DNA of 64,000 nucleotides from Pseudoduganella dura (GTDB lineage Bacteria; Pseudomonadota; Gammaproteobacteria; Burkholderiales; Burkholderiaceae_D), in contig NZ_WNWM01000002.1 of assembly GCF_009727155.1 (NCBI RefSeq), forward strand, positions 434,001 to 498,000, written 5' to 3'. The translations under genes were made by a program, and so were the position numbers. This document shows positions 49,638-59,051 of this stretch, piece by piece. The notes under the pieces were generated by a model, which did not search any database, was not told the DNA's origin, and worked only from the letters and a program-made list of their open reading frames with translations. How positions within the stretch are numbered: position 1 is the stretch's first letter; each line of letters begins with the position of its first letter.

Positions 49638-50597
49638 TCAGCCCGGCAGCCCGCCGCGTTCCGGCAGCGAGCCCACATAAGGGTTGTACGAATCCATGTC
49701 CTTGACGCCGGCGGCCATCAGTTCGACGAAATCCTTCAGCTTGCGCGACTTGTAGCGCTGCTGCTGGTAGGCGCAGTAGATGCGCGTGCGTTCCGGCTTC
49801 CAGTTCGGCAGCACCGGTACCAGGAACCGGCGCGACACTTCGGGCTGCACGAAAAAATCCGGCAGCAGCGCGATGCCGAAGCCATCCAGGCAAAAGGTCT
49901 TCATCACCCAGTGGTCGTTCGTGGCCACGCCGGTGCGCGGCACGTACGGCTGGCTGTGCCGGTCGCTGTGCAGCATGGTTTTTTCAGGCGGCGCGTCCGC
50001 TTCGCCCAGCACGATGGCGTCGTGCCGGGCGATATCGAGCGGCGTGACGGGAATGCCCTTGCGTTGCAGGTACGACGGGCTGGCGTACAGGCCGTAGCTG
50101 ATCCGGCCCAGCAGCTTGCCGACCAGGTTCGGCACGTCGGGCGGCACCGCGCACACGTAGCAGTCGACATCCGCGACGGCCGGCGAATCGATGCGGTGCG
50201 CCATGTCCAGCCGGAACGCCACGTTCGGGTACCGTTCGCGGAACAGCCGTGCGACATGGCAGACGAACGTGGTGCTGAACACGCTTTCGGCGAGCACCGT
50301 GAGCGATCCGGTCACGCCGCTGTCGAGTTCCTGCACCTGCACGCGCGCCGTTTCGATACGCCCGGCCAGGTCGGCCAGCAGGCTTTCGCAATGCGCATGG
50401 AAGACACGGCCCGACTCGGTGGGCACGACACCGCGCGGCCCGCGCGTCAGCAGCGTGGAACCGAGCTCCGTCTCCAGCGCCAGGACCTGCCGGCTCAGCG
50501 TGGCCTTCGAAATGCCGCTCGCCTCCTCCGCCCGGGACAGGCTGCCGTGGCGCACTACCAGCGCGAACGCTTCGATCAGCCGCAGGTCCAGTCCCAT
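49638..50597 (-). CDS. LysR-family transcriptional regulator
   Basis: A 319-residue LysR protein: the winged helix is FALVVRHGSLSRAEEASGISKATLSRQVLALETELGSTLLTRGPRGVVPTESG, followed by an effector-binding domain (GSLTVLAESVFSTTFVCHVARLF). ATG 50597 follows AAAGGTGG and gives the usual LysR start (MGLDLRLIEAFA). It has no co-directional partner gene; instead it is framed by the two structured RNA elements, one ending 58 bp before its start and the other beginning 136 bp after its stop. Its targets are unknown. Confidence 0.9.
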   Translation of the reverse strand: MGLDLRLIEAFALVVRHGSLSRAEEASGISKATLSRQVLALETELGSTLLTRGPRGVVPTESGRVFHAHCESLLADLAGRIETARVQVQELDSGVTGSLTVLAESVFSTTFVCHVARLFRERYPNVAFRLDMAHRIDSPAVADVDCYVCAVPPDVPNLVGKLLGRISYGLYASPSYLQRKGIPVTPLDIARHDAIVLGEADAPPEKTMLHSDRHSQPYVPRTGVATNDHWVMKTFCLDGFGIALLPDFFVQPEVSRRFLVPVLPNWKPERTRIYCAYQQQRYKSRKLKDFVELMAAGVKDMDSYNPYVGSLPERGGLPG

Positions 50598-50655
50598 TCG
50601 CCACCTTTCAGTCATGCCATGCATCCGCCCGGGCCGGCTTGCCGGAACGCGCGAC

Positions 50656-50775
50656 AAAAAAAAAGCCGGCTCTGGGAGCCGGCAAATTCCAATTCTTGGG
50701 AAATTGGAGGAGACAGGTGCATCATGCCACCCGCCAGCCGGTCAGGCCAATTTATTCTGGCCATACCAATTATCA
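50656..50775 (-). ncRNA. Structured RNA element, copy 2, ending in an intrinsic terminator
   Basis: Minus strand: conserved TGAT and GGTAT, hairpin 1 with stem GGCCA/TGGCC around loop GAATAAAT (50745-50762), a variable segment, then ACCTGTCTCCTCCAATT. A second small hairpin (TCCAATT with AATTGGA) follows, then AATTT and the terminator GCCGGCT-loop-AGCCGGC (50665-50683) with nine T (50656-50664). It begins 18 bp after the histidine kinase stop codon and ends 58 bp before the lysR start. Similarity to copy 1 covers all stems and both unpaired blocks, while the flanks differ. Confidence 0.7.
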
Positions 50776-50792
50776 CGCAAGTGGATAACTTG

Positions 50793-52838
50793 TCACAATT
50801 CGTCGCCTTGCCGTGGCCGGCCCGTGTGGCAGCCGCCGCGGCCCGCCGGCAGCGTCACCGTGAAGGTACTGCCCTGCCCCAGCCCGCCACTGCATGCCGA
50901 CACCGTGCCGCCATGCAGCTGCACCAGGCTTTGCACGAGCGCCAGCCCGATGCCCAGGCCGCCCTGCGAACGGTCCGGCGTGCGCTCGGCCTGCGTGAAC
51001 AGTTCGAATACGTGCGGCAGCACGTCGGCGGCGATGCCGACACCGTTGTCGCGCACCTCGACGACGACCTTGCCCGCCGCCGCGGACACCGCCACGGCGA
51101 TCGCACCGCCCGGCGGCGTGTACTTGGCCGCATTGTTCAACAGGTTCGTGACGATCTGCACGAGGCGCACGCGGTCGCCGGTGACGGGCGGCAGCGTATC
51201 CGGCACGTCCAGCGCCAGTGCATGGCCGCGCGCGTCGAGCAGCGGGCGCACCTGCTCGACGGCGCTGGCCAGCACCGTCGGGATGTCGACCGCGTCCAGC
51301 TCCAGCTCCACCAGCCCGCGCGTGACGCGCGACACATCGAGCAGGTCGTCGACAAGGCTGGTCATGTGCCGCACCTGCCGCACGATCACCTCGCTCGTCG
51401 TCTGCACCTGCCGCGCATCGAAGCGGCCCAGCGCCAGCATGTGCGCGGCCGTGCTGATCGGCGCCAGCGGGTTGCGCAGCTCGTGCGCGAGCATCGCCAG
51501 GAATTCGTCCTTGCGGCGCGACTGCATGCGCAGCTCGTCCTCGCCGGCCTTCTTGTCATGGATATCGGTCAGGGTGCCCAGCCACCGGGTGGCCTGCCCA
51601 TGCGCATCGATGGACGGCACCGCGCGGTTCAGCACCCAGCGGAACTGGCCGGAATGGTGCCGCAGCCGGTGTTCGATCTCGAAGCGCTGGCCGCTGGCGA
51701 TGCTGGCCAGCCAGGCGTTCTCCAGCAACGGCAGGTCGTCCGGGTGGATCGCAGGGCGCCAGTCCCAGTCCGGCCGGCGTGGTCCCGGTTCGCCCGTGTA
51801 TTCGAACCACCGGGTATTGACGTAGTCGTTGACACCGGCACCGTCCGCGGCCCAGACGATCTGCGGAATGTCGTCGGCCATCAGCCTGAACCGCGTCTCG
51901 CTCTCGGCCGCCCTCATCGAGGCCTCGGCCGCGGCGCGTTCGCTGGCGATGCGCCGTTCCTCCGCCAGCTTGTGGTCCGTGATGTCGACGGCGATGCCGG
52001 CGAACTTGCGGCGTCCGGTCCCGGGATCGGCGAATACCTTGCCGCGCGCATTGACCCACGCATCGAGCCCGGAGCGCTGTGGAATGCGGTATTCGATGTC
52101 GTACAGCGTTTCGGTGAGGATCGCGTTATCGATCGCCGCCAGCACGCGGGCGCGGTCTTCTCCATGAATCATGTCGGTGAAACGCGCCAGCTCCGTGCCC
52201 GAGCGGGCAATGGCGGCATCGACCTGGAACATGCGCGCGAAGCGCTCGTCCACATACGTGGCCGCCGTTTCCAGGTCGAACGACCAGATGCCGATATTGC
52301 CGGACGCCTCCAGCGACAATGCCAGCCGTTCCTCCGCTTCCTTGTGCCGCGCCAGCGCCAGCACCTTGTCGGTCACCTCGATCACGGTGCACATCAGGCC
52401 GCGCACGGTGCCCGCCTCGTCCCGCACGGGGCTGAACGAGAACGTGAACCAGGCCGCTTCCGGTTCGTCGCCGCGATACAGCGTGGTGGCATAGTTCTCG
52501 AAGAAGAACGATTCGCCGGCCATCACCCGCGCCGCGTAGGGGCCCAGGTCGTTCCACACCTCGCTCCATATCTCCGGGTACGGCAGGCCCAGCGCGCCGC
52601 CGGCCTTCTTGCCGAGCATCGGCACGTAGGCATCGTTATGGAACAGGTGGTAGCCATCGCCCCAGGTGACGAACGTGGGGAACGAGGAGCCGAGCATGAT
52701 GCCCAGCGTGGTGCGCAGCGCCGCCGGCCATTGCGGCAGCGGGCCGAGCGGATGGCCGGACCAGTCGCGGTCACGTATCCGCGCCCCGGTGGCGCCGCCG
52801 TTGAGGGTAAAGGCGAAAAGCTGGTGCTGGTCTGTCAC
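50793..52838 (-). CDS. Orphan PAS-domain sensor histidine kinase
   Basis: A 681-residue protein without membrane helices. Three PAS/PAC units lie at about residues 45-160, 170-290 and 310-435 (AGIAVDITDHK and LGTLTDIHDKK are PAC ends). The HisKA domain has FLAMLAHELRNPLAPI with phospho-acceptor His 452, and the HATPase_c domain has NLLNNAAKYTPPGG, DNGVGIAADVLPHVFELF and GGLGIGLALVQSLVQLHGG. It is cytoplasmic and probably senses a small ligand or redox state through the PAS domains. No response regulator is adjacent. Divergent from the M16 protease gene; structured RNA copy 2 follows its stop. Confidence 0.92.
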   Translation of the reverse strand: MTDQHQLFAFTLNGGATGARIRDRDWSGHPLGPLPQWPAALRTTLGIMLGSSFPTFVTWGDGYHLFHNDAYVPMLGKKAGGALGLPYPEIWSEVWNDLGPYAARVMAGESFFFENYATTLYRGDEPEAAWFTFSFSPVRDEAGTVRGLMCTVIEVTDKVLALARHKEAEERLALSLEASGNIGIWSFDLETAATYVDERFARMFQVDAAIARSGTELARFTDMIHGEDRARVLAAIDNAILTETLYDIEYRIPQRSGLDAWVNARGKVFADPGTGRRKFAGIAVDITDHKLAEERRIASERAAAEASMRAAESETRFRLMADDIPQIVWAADGAGVNDYVNTRWFEYTGEPGPRRPDWDWRPAIHPDDLPLLENAWLASIASGQRFEIEHRLRHHSGQFRWVLNRAVPSIDAHGQATRWLGTLTDIHDKKAGEDELRMQSRRKDEFLAMLAHELRNPLAPISTAAHMLALGRFDARQVQTTSEVIVRQVRHMTSLVDDLLDVSRVTRGLVELELDAVDIPTVLASAVEQVRPLLDARGHALALDVPDTLPPVTGDRVRLVQIVTNLLNNAAKYTPPGGAIAVAVSAAAGKVVVEVRDNGVGIAADVLPHVFELFTQAERTPDRSQGGLGIGLALVQSLVQLHGGTVSACSGGLGQGSTFTVTLPAGRGGCHTGRPRQGDEL

Positions 52839-53014
52839 GAAGTCGGTCCGTATCGGAAGGTGAGCGATTCTACTGCACGAGCGGGTTGCAATGCCGCAGC
52901 AGGCACCTTTCCACGGGGGCGCGCCGCCCGTGCCGGCACGGCTGCGGGTGCCCGGACACCCGCGATGCGCAGTCCGGGTTATGCTGCCGTACCGCTCACC
53001 CTGTTTGCACGATC

Positions 53015-55948
53015 ATGCCCACATTCGAAAAACGCCATTCCCACGCCATCCCGTCGCTGCGCTCGACCATCGAGGTCTATGTCGAACCGCTGTCGGGCGC
53101 ACAGCACATCCACGTCGCCAACGAACACAGCGAACTGGCGTTCCTGGTGGCGTTCCCGACCGTGCCCGACACCAGCGACGGCCGCGCGCATATCCTCGAA
53201 CACCTGTCGCTGGCGGGCTCGAAGCGCTACCCGGTGCGCGACCCGTTCTTCGCGATGATGCGCCGCTCCACGGCGCCGTTCATGAACGCGATGACGTATG
53301 CCGACCGCACCGTGTACCCGTATGCCAGCACGGACCGGAACGATTTCTTCAACCTGCTCGACGTGTACCTCGATGCCACGTTCTTTCCCCGGCTCGACTA
53401 CCTGAACTTCCTGCAGGAAGGCTGGCGGCATACGCTGGCCGACGGGCAGCTGGGCTACCAGGGCGTGGTGTTCAATGAAATGAAGGGCGCGTTCAGCGAC
53501 CCGATGCGGGCGATGTATGGCGGCATCACCGCGGCCCTGCTGCGCGGCACGACGTACGAATTCGTCTCCGGCGGCGATCCGCTGGCCATTCCCGACCTGA
53601 CGCACCGGATGCTGAAGGATTTCCACGCCACGCATTACCACCCTTCGCAGGCGGTCTTCATGACGGCGGGACCGATCGCCGCCACGGAAATCCAGGAGCG
53701 CATCGCGCAGCGCGTGCTGGCGGAGATTCCCGGCGTGCTGCCGCGCCTGCAGCCGGAACTGGCCGATGTGGCGACGCCGCGCACGGCCGTCATCCGCGTA
53801 CCGGCCCAGGCCGGGCGCGACGACGACTTCGGCTTCCAGCTGGCCTGGGTGACGGGCGAATCGGCCGACGCGGCGGTGCACTATGAAACACGGCTGCTGC
53901 AGGCGGGCCTGCTGGGCGATGCGTCGGCACCGCTGGCGCGGGCCATGGAAACGGCGGGCTTCGGCCGCCCTTCCCGCCTGAACGGCATGGATCCCGGCGC
54001 ACGCCAGATGCTGTTCCACCTCGGCATGGCCGGCCTGCGCGAAGAGCAGGCCGACAGTGCCCGGCAGCTGCTATGGCAGGCACTGGAACGCACGGCGGAG
54101 GAAGGCGTGCCGCACGCGATGCTGCGCGCCGCCCTGCGGGACATCCGCTTCGGCCAGCGCGACACGTCGTCCGGCGGCATGCCGAACGTGTTGCAGCGCA
54201 TGCTGCAGGCGGTTCCCGTCGTCATGCGCGGCGGCGACGTGCACGGCGCGTTCGACAGCGACAAGGCGCTGGGCGTGCTCGAAGAGCGGATCGCCGACCC
54301 CGCGTATTTCAGGAACCTGGTGCGCGCGATGCTGGACAACCCGGCGCGGCTGGAAGCGGCGATCGTTCCCGACCCCGGCTATTTCGACGCGCGCGCGGCG
54401 CTGGAAAAGGAGCGGCTCGCCGGGCGGCAGGCGGCACTGACCGAAGCGGAGCGCGCCCGCATCGTGGCCGACAGCGCGGCGCTCGACGAACAGCAGCGCC
54501 GGCGCGGCGACACGTCGGTGCTGCCGCGCATCCATCCTTCCGAGGTGAGCCGCGTCACGCGCACCCTGCCGGTCGTGCCGGCGGCGCCGGGCGGCGCCTT
54601 CCTGTTCCCGGTCGCCTCGAACGGGATTTCGCAGGCACGCGTGCAATACGATATTTCCGCGCTGCCGCCGGCCGACTGGCCATGGCTGCAGCTCTACTGC
54701 GAACTGCGCCAGGGCCTCGGGGTGGACGGACGCGATTACCAGGCCGCCAGCGCATGGCGCAAGGAGCGCGTTCCCGTGTTCGCCATCGGCCTGCAGCCGA
54801 GCCTCGGCGCAGGCAAGCCGCTCGCGCTGGAATTGCAGTTCCTCGCCAGCGGCCTGGAAGAAGATCATGCCGGCATCGCCGAAGTGCTGACGGCTTACGT
54901 GGGCAGCCCGCGCTTCGACGAGTACGAACGCATCGGCTTCCTGGCCGCGCGGCTGGCGCGCAGCAGGCTGACCAACCTGGCGCAGGCCGGCAACCGCTAC
55001 GCCGCGCTGGCCGCCGAAGCGCCGCTGTCGGCGCTGCGGCGCTTCGAGGATGCCGTGGGCGGCGCCACCGCCCTGCCGTTCACCGGCGAGATCGAACGGC
55101 TGGCCGGCACCGGCGAAGGCCGCGCGGTGCTTGCCGCGCGGCTGGCGCAGGTGCATGCCGCGCTGCTCGGCTGCCCGGTATCGGTATTGTGCGCCGGCAG
55201 CAGCGGCGAACTCGCCGCGCTGGCCGGCGCGATCGTCCTGCCGGCGCCGGCCGCCGCGGCGGCCCGCTCGCCCGCCGCACCCGATGACGCGGCGCCATTG
55301 CCCGACACATCACTCGCCGCGCCGCTTGCCAGGCCGCTTGCCACGCCGCTTGCCAATGCTGCGCTGCATGCACCGGGCCAGGTCAACCATTGCAGCGCCG
55401 CGTGGGCCGTGCCCGGGCCGACGCACCCGGACGCCGCGGCACTGTCCGTCGCGGCGCAACTGATGACGAACCAGCTGCTCCATACCGCCATCCGCGAACA
55501 GGGCGGCGCGTATGGCGGCCATGCGAGCAACTCCCCGCATGCCGGCATCTTCAGCCTGGCGTCATACCGCGATCCACGCCTGGCCGCCACCTACGCCGAC
55601 TTCGCGGCGGCCATCGAAGCGATGGCGACCCGCGACTTCGATACCGAGCAGCTGGAGGAAGCCATCATCGGCGTGATCAAGGGCCTGGACCGCCCGCTGT
55701 CGCCGTTCGACGCGGTGGGGGTGGCATGGACCGAGCACCGGCGCGGCATGGATGCTGCGACTCGGCAGCGCTTCCGCGAGCGCGTACTGGACTGCACGCT
55801 GGCCGAAGTTCGCGCCGCCGTGGACACGTGGTTGCGCACCGCGCCGGCCAGCCGTGCGGCCTTTGCCGGCAACCTCGCACAGGACCTCGATGGACTGGTG
55901 CCGGTGGACCTGGCGCAGCTGGCCGGCGCGGTGGGAGTGGCGGCCTGA
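53015..55948 (+). CDS. M16C zinc metallopeptidase (PreP-like insulinase)
   Basis: A 977-residue protease of the size of presequence protease PreP. The inverted zinc motif HILEH (His 59, Glu 62, His 63) is followed by the third ligand Glu at residue 155 (GVVFNEMKGAFSD). SLAGSKRYPVRDPFF and FMNAMTYADRTVYPYAS are PreP hallmarks, and the C-terminal half carries the inactive M16 repeats with REQGGAYGGHASNS. It degrades short unfolded peptides in a closed chamber and has no signal peptide. ATG 53015 is the family-like start although the frame is open upstream. A short Ala/Leu/Pro-rich insert (SLAAPLARPLATPLANAALH) around residue 770-790 is low-complexity. Confidence 0.9.
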   Translation: MPTFEKRHSHAIPSLRSTIEVYVEPLSGAQHIHVANEHSELAFLVAFPTVPDTSDGRAHILEHLSLAGSKRYPVRDPFFAMMRRSTAPFMNAMTYADRTVYPYASTDRNDFFNLLDVYLDATFFPRLDYLNFLQEGWRHTLADGQLGYQGVVFNEMKGAFSDPMRAMYGGITAALLRGTTYEFVSGGDPLAIPDLTHRMLKDFHATHYHPSQAVFMTAGPIAATEIQERIAQRVLAEIPGVLPRLQPELADVATPRTAVIRVPAQAGRDDDFGFQLAWVTGESADAAVHYETRLLQAGLLGDASAPLARAMETAGFGRPSRLNGMDPGARQMLFHLGMAGLREEQADSARQLLWQALERTAEEGVPHAMLRAALRDIRFGQRDTSSGGMPNVLQRMLQAVPVVMRGGDVHGAFDSDKALGVLEERIADPAYFRNLVRAMLDNPARLEAAIVPDPGYFDARAALEKERLAGRQAALTEAERARIVADSAALDEQQRRRGDTSVLPRIHPSEVSRVTRTLPVVPAAPGGAFLFPVASNGISQARVQYDISALPPADWPWLQLYCELRQGLGVDGRDYQAASAWRKERVPVFAIGLQPSLGAGKPLALELQFLASGLEEDHAGIAEVLTAYVGSPRFDEYERIGFLAARLARSRLTNLAQAGNRYAALAAEAPLSALRRFEDAVGGATALPFTGEIERLAGTGEGRAVLAARLAQVHAALLGCPVSVLCAGSSGELAALAGAIVLPAPAAAAARSPAAPDDAAPLPDTSLAAPLARPLATPLANAALHAPGQVNHCSAAWAVPGPTHPDAAALSVAAQLMTNQLLHTAIREQGGAYGGHASNSPHAGIFSLASYRDPRLAATYADFAAAIEAMATRDFDTEQLEEAIIGVIKGLDRPLSPFDAVGVAWTEHRRGMDAATRQRFRERVLDCTLAEVRAAVDTWLRTAPASRAAFAGNLAQDLDGLVPVDLAQLAGAVGVAA

Positions 55949-56026
55949 CGCGGCGAACATGGCGGATTGCCAGTACGCTCTCGCGCCGCCATGGCGGCGG
56001 CGACCGTTCTTCGGGCTGCGCTTCGT

Positions 56027-56878
56027 CTAACCCTGGCCGATGCCGCGCGTGAACGCGGCGATCTCGGCCAGCGCGAAGGAACAGGCGCAGTCGCTGCGCC
56101 CTTCCGGCTGGTCGAGCGGGGGCGGCGGCAGCCGTTTCACCGTCGTGGGAATGCCGCACTTGATCAATTTCGCGCCATACTGTTCCGCTTCGTCGCGCAA
56201 CGGATCGTCCTCGGCGGACAGGATCAGCGCCGCCGGCAGGTTCTTCAGCCGGGAAGACTGCAGCGGCGACGCATACGGGTGCGTGCGGTCCGCGGCATTC
56301 GGCAGGTAAGCGCGGTAGCCGGCCGCGCAGCCACCCGCCACCTGGTCGGCGACGGCCGCCTTGTCGATACAGGCGGGCATGTCGCGCATTGAGCACGTGG
56401 ACAGGCCCGGATCGAGCATCGGCATGATCAGGACCTGCGCCGCGAGCTCCGGCCCGCCCCTGTCGCGCGCGACCAGCGACACCACGGCGGCGAGATTGGC
56501 GCCCGCCTCGATGCCCGCCACCACGAGCCGCTTGCCGTTCCACGACAGCTTCGCCTTGTTCTTCTTCGCCCACAGCAGCACGGCATGCGCATCCTCGACC
56601 GCGGCGGGAAACGGTCTCACCGAAGCGAGCGTGTAACCGGCGGACAGCGCGACCTGGCAGCGATCCTCGCTCACCAGCCGCGACAGAAAATCGTCCGCCT
56701 CGTCGACCGCACCACCGACAAAGCCGCCGCCATGGAAGAACACCACCAGCGTATCGCGCTTGGTAGCCGGCACGCCGGCCAGGTACAGGCGTGCCGGCAG
56801 CGGGCTTTCTGCGCCCTGCACTTCCAGGTCGCGCAGCACGAGATCGCCGGCCAGCGGCGTGATGCCGGTCGTGTTCAT
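56027..56878 (-). CDS. Alpha/beta-hydrolase-3 fold protein lacking the catalytic serine (pseudo-enzyme?)
   Basis: A 283-residue protein of the hormone-sensitive-lipase-like group. The HGGGF oxyanion motif (VVFFHGGGFVGG), the region before the elbow and LSAEDDPLRDEAE (Asp) are present. The nucleophile elbow, normally GDSAGGN, reads GIEAGAN: the Ser is Glu 124. The segment that should carry the catalytic His (after KCGIPTTV) is replaced by a Pro-rich, Cys-containing tail (RLPPPPLDQPEG, DCACSF). It may be a non-enzymatic binding protein. ATG 56878 follows GGTGAC. It converges on the M16 gene with an 78-bp gap; the role is unknown. Confidence 0.8.
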   Translation of the reverse strand: MNTTGITPLAGDLVLRDLEVQGAESPLPARLYLAGVPATKRDTLVVFFHGGGFVGGAVDEADDFLSRLVSEDRCQVALSAGYTLASVRPFPAAVEDAHAVLLWAKKNKAKLSWNGKRLVVAGIEAGANLAAVVSLVARDRGGPELAAQVLIMPMLDPGLSTCSMRDMPACIDKAAVADQVAGGCAAGYRAYLPNAADRTHPYASPLQSSRLKNLPAALILSAEDDPLRDEAEQYGAKLIKCGIPTTVKRLPPPPLDQPEGRSDCACSFALAEIAAFTRGIGQG

Positions 56879-57613
56879 CGTGTCACCAACACTTGCAGTG
56901 CACTTGCCGGGCGTGCACGGCACATCTTTTTACACTCATTCATCGGGTATTCCTTGAAACCATTGGGTGGACTCGGCAGGGGCCACCGTTACTCTGGCAA
57001 AAGCCGGTACTGCATGCGTCGCCGGCAATGGCGATCATCGAAACGGCCAGCAGCATAACCGCGTCGTCGCTCGTCCGGCGCCCGATATGGCGCGTCGTCG
57101 CACGAAACACGATCCGTGACGGCGCCTTTCGCCGCCGGCATGGGTCATGCGGCTGGCACTGGCTGCGGCCGGATGAAGCGTGCATGCATCTCACCCTGCA
57201 ACTCTCCCTTTTGATGGATGTGAGGGCGGATGGACCGAATGCAACCGCGATACGTACATCGGCGGCAAGCCGTTGATGTAGGTTCGAAAATCGGCTGGTG
57301 TTGTACCCTGGCACCATGCCTTTCCGAGCTCGATCCAAAGTAGTCTGAAAACCACCATTCGATCGAATACAGCCCAGAAATGGCGGGAAACCACGCCAGG
57401 CAGATCGAAATAGCTTCCACCTCGGGCTGGGCAGATCAGTTTAAAACTACTGCCACGCCGGTTTGATCTAATCGGGGCCGCACGCTTGTCGATGCGCGGC
57501 GCCCATCCCTCGGCGATCTACGATGAACCGGATAAGCTGCGATAACCGACCAAAGGCAGGCCTATCGGTTTTAAATCGCTATCAGAGATTATTTGGCAAC
57601 AGTTTCAATCGCG
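56879..57613. other. Long non-coding stretch, nothing recognised
   Basis: About 735 bp without a convincing gene. Several short frames exist on both strands but have no family resemblance, no ribosome binding sites and inconsistent codon use. The right third is AT-richer and leads into the promoter of the PEP-CTERM gene. It may hold decayed coding sequence. Confidence 0.5.
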
Positions 57614-57642
57614 TTGACATCGGATTTTCAGGCAGCTAGAGT
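57614..57642 (+). promoter_or_regulatory. Sigma-70-type promoter of the PEP-CTERM gene
   Basis: -35 TTGACA (57614-57619, perfect), 17-bp spacer, -10 TAGAGT (57637-57642). The start codon is 76 bp beyond. Confidence 0.6.
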
Positions 57643-57718
57643 CGTATTCGCATTTGGCGAATGATTTACATGGAGCTAGCGCCCCCCTCATTGCTTGATC
57701 AACTTAAAGGTTCGAAAC

Positions 57719-58831
57719 ATGAAGACTTCAGCTCGTTTTGTTCTCGCGGCAGCTGCTTTTGTTTGTGGCTTGACCGCGCCTGGCGCTCACGCAGCAGGGA
57801 ATTTCTGGGATCTTGGTTACGGCATCACGGTTTCGGGTTCTTCGGCTGACGGCAGCGTGATTGGCGCTTATGTTCAAAACGGGTCGTATTACATGTGGAC
57901 CGCCGCCACCGGCGTTACGTCCATTGGGGGGACATGGCATGGTGGCGTGGCCAGCGTGTCGGCTGACGGATCGCGCATATCCGGCTCGGCCTACGGAAGC
58001 GACGGCCTGAGCTACGCCGGCTATTACTCGGTCGGCACTGGCCAGTGGACGACACTGGGCGGCATCGGCGGCAGCTCGGATGCCTCGGCCAGCTCCAGCT
58101 GGAACATCTCCGGCGATGGGAAGACCGTGGTTGGCCTGGGGTGGGTCAATGGAGGCACTGCCCATGCAACTGCCTCCACTTCGGCCGGCGCCATGAGCGA
58201 CCTTGGCTCGCTCGGGGGATCGTCACGTGCCAACGGCGTGTCGTACGATGGCAGCGTCATCGCTGGATGGGTCGAGCAGCCAGACGGGCAATGGACCGGT
58301 GCCTACTGGAAGAACGGCACGTTGCATAACATGGTGGATGACCAGGGCAATGCGCTACAGGAGGCGGGTGCGGTATCGGCCGACGGCAACTGGATTGTCG
58401 GGCAGGGTCACTTCGGCCAGACCTGGCGATACAACACCGGCACCCAGCAGACGGAGTGGCTGGGTGACCTGGACGCGATGGGAGACTTTCAGGGGGCAAC
58501 CGGCATCTCGGCGGATGGTCACATTATCGTTGGCTACGACCGTGGTTTCGGCCCCGCTGTCTATGGCCAGGGCACCATCTGGATCGAAGGTCAAGGCATG
58601 CTCAATTTTACCGATTACATCACGAGTCAAGGGGTAGACCTTGGCGGTCGTACCCTGGCATTGCCTCTCGGCGTTTCGGCCGACGGAAGAACATTCTATG
58701 GCATGGACAGTGCCGGCAGCGGCTTTGTCGTTACCGTGTCACCGGTTCCCGAACCAGCCACTTACGCCATGATGGCCTTGGGACTGGTGGGGCTGGCAGC
58801 ACGTCGACGTCTGTGCGGTGGCAAGAAATGA
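57719..58831 (+). CDS. PEP-CTERM exported protein with HAF-type repeats
   Basis: A 370-residue protein. A signal peptide (to about residue 26, PGAHAAG) is followed by repeated units with the pattern SADGSxIxG / SxDGxxIVG (ADGSVIGAY, ADGSRISGS, GDGKTVVGLG, YDGSVIAGW, ADGNWIVGQ, ADGHIIVGY), the HAF extracellular repeat. It ends VPEPATYAMMALGLVGLAARRR, a complete PEP-CTERM sorting signal: the VPEP motif, a hydrophobic helix and an Arg cluster. Such proteins are cut by exosortase and displayed with exopolysaccharide. ATG 57719 has AAAGG. No exosortase gene is in the window. Confidence 0.93.
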   Translation: MKTSARFVLAAAAFVCGLTAPGAHAAGNFWDLGYGITVSGSSADGSVIGAYVQNGSYYMWTAATGVTSIGGTWHGGVASVSADGSRISGSAYGSDGLSYAGYYSVGTGQWTTLGGIGGSSDASASSSWNISGDGKTVVGLGWVNGGTAHATASTSAGAMSDLGSLGGSSRANGVSYDGSVIAGWVEQPDGQWTGAYWKNGTLHNMVDDQGNALQEAGAVSADGNWIVGQGHFGQTWRYNTGTQQTEWLGDLDAMGDFQGATGISADGHIIVGYDRGFGPAVYGQGTIWIEGQGMLNFTDYITSQGVDLGGRTLALPLGVSADGRTFYGMDSAGSGFVVTVSPVPEPATYAMMALGLVGLAARRRLCGGKK

Positions 58832-58847
58832 ATCAGTGAACGGAGTA

Positions 58848-58884
58848 CGGGTTCGCTTATAAACAAGACATGCCTGCGAACCCG
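58848..58884. terminator. Hairpin after the PEP-CTERM gene
   Basis: CGGGTTCGC (58848-58856) and GCGAACCCG (58876-58884) pair exactly around a 19-base loop, 16 bp after the stop. There is no T-run, so termination strength is doubtful. Confidence 0.5.
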
Positions 58885-59051
58885 TCTACGACCCTCGTAA
58901 GAGTCGCAGCCGGTAATTGTCAACAATCGAAAAAGTTGCTGGCAGACTTTTTCGACGCAACAGCCCCCAAGCAGACATTTATATTGCTGAGGAAACGATC
59001 ATACACAGGACACGAAGGCAGCAAAGGACCTCGAAAGCGGTCCTCCGGCAA

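Noticed and set aside
56940-57420. Overlapping short frames that could be a decayed gene
   Set aside because: No frame keeps codon bias over its length and none resembles a known family by eye.
57640-57718. Sigma-54 (RpoN) promoter before the PEP-CTERM gene, expected for some family members
   Set aside because: TGGC occurrences near 57592 and 57655 lack the matching TTGC at the right spacing; the sigma-70-type pair at 57614-57642 fits better.
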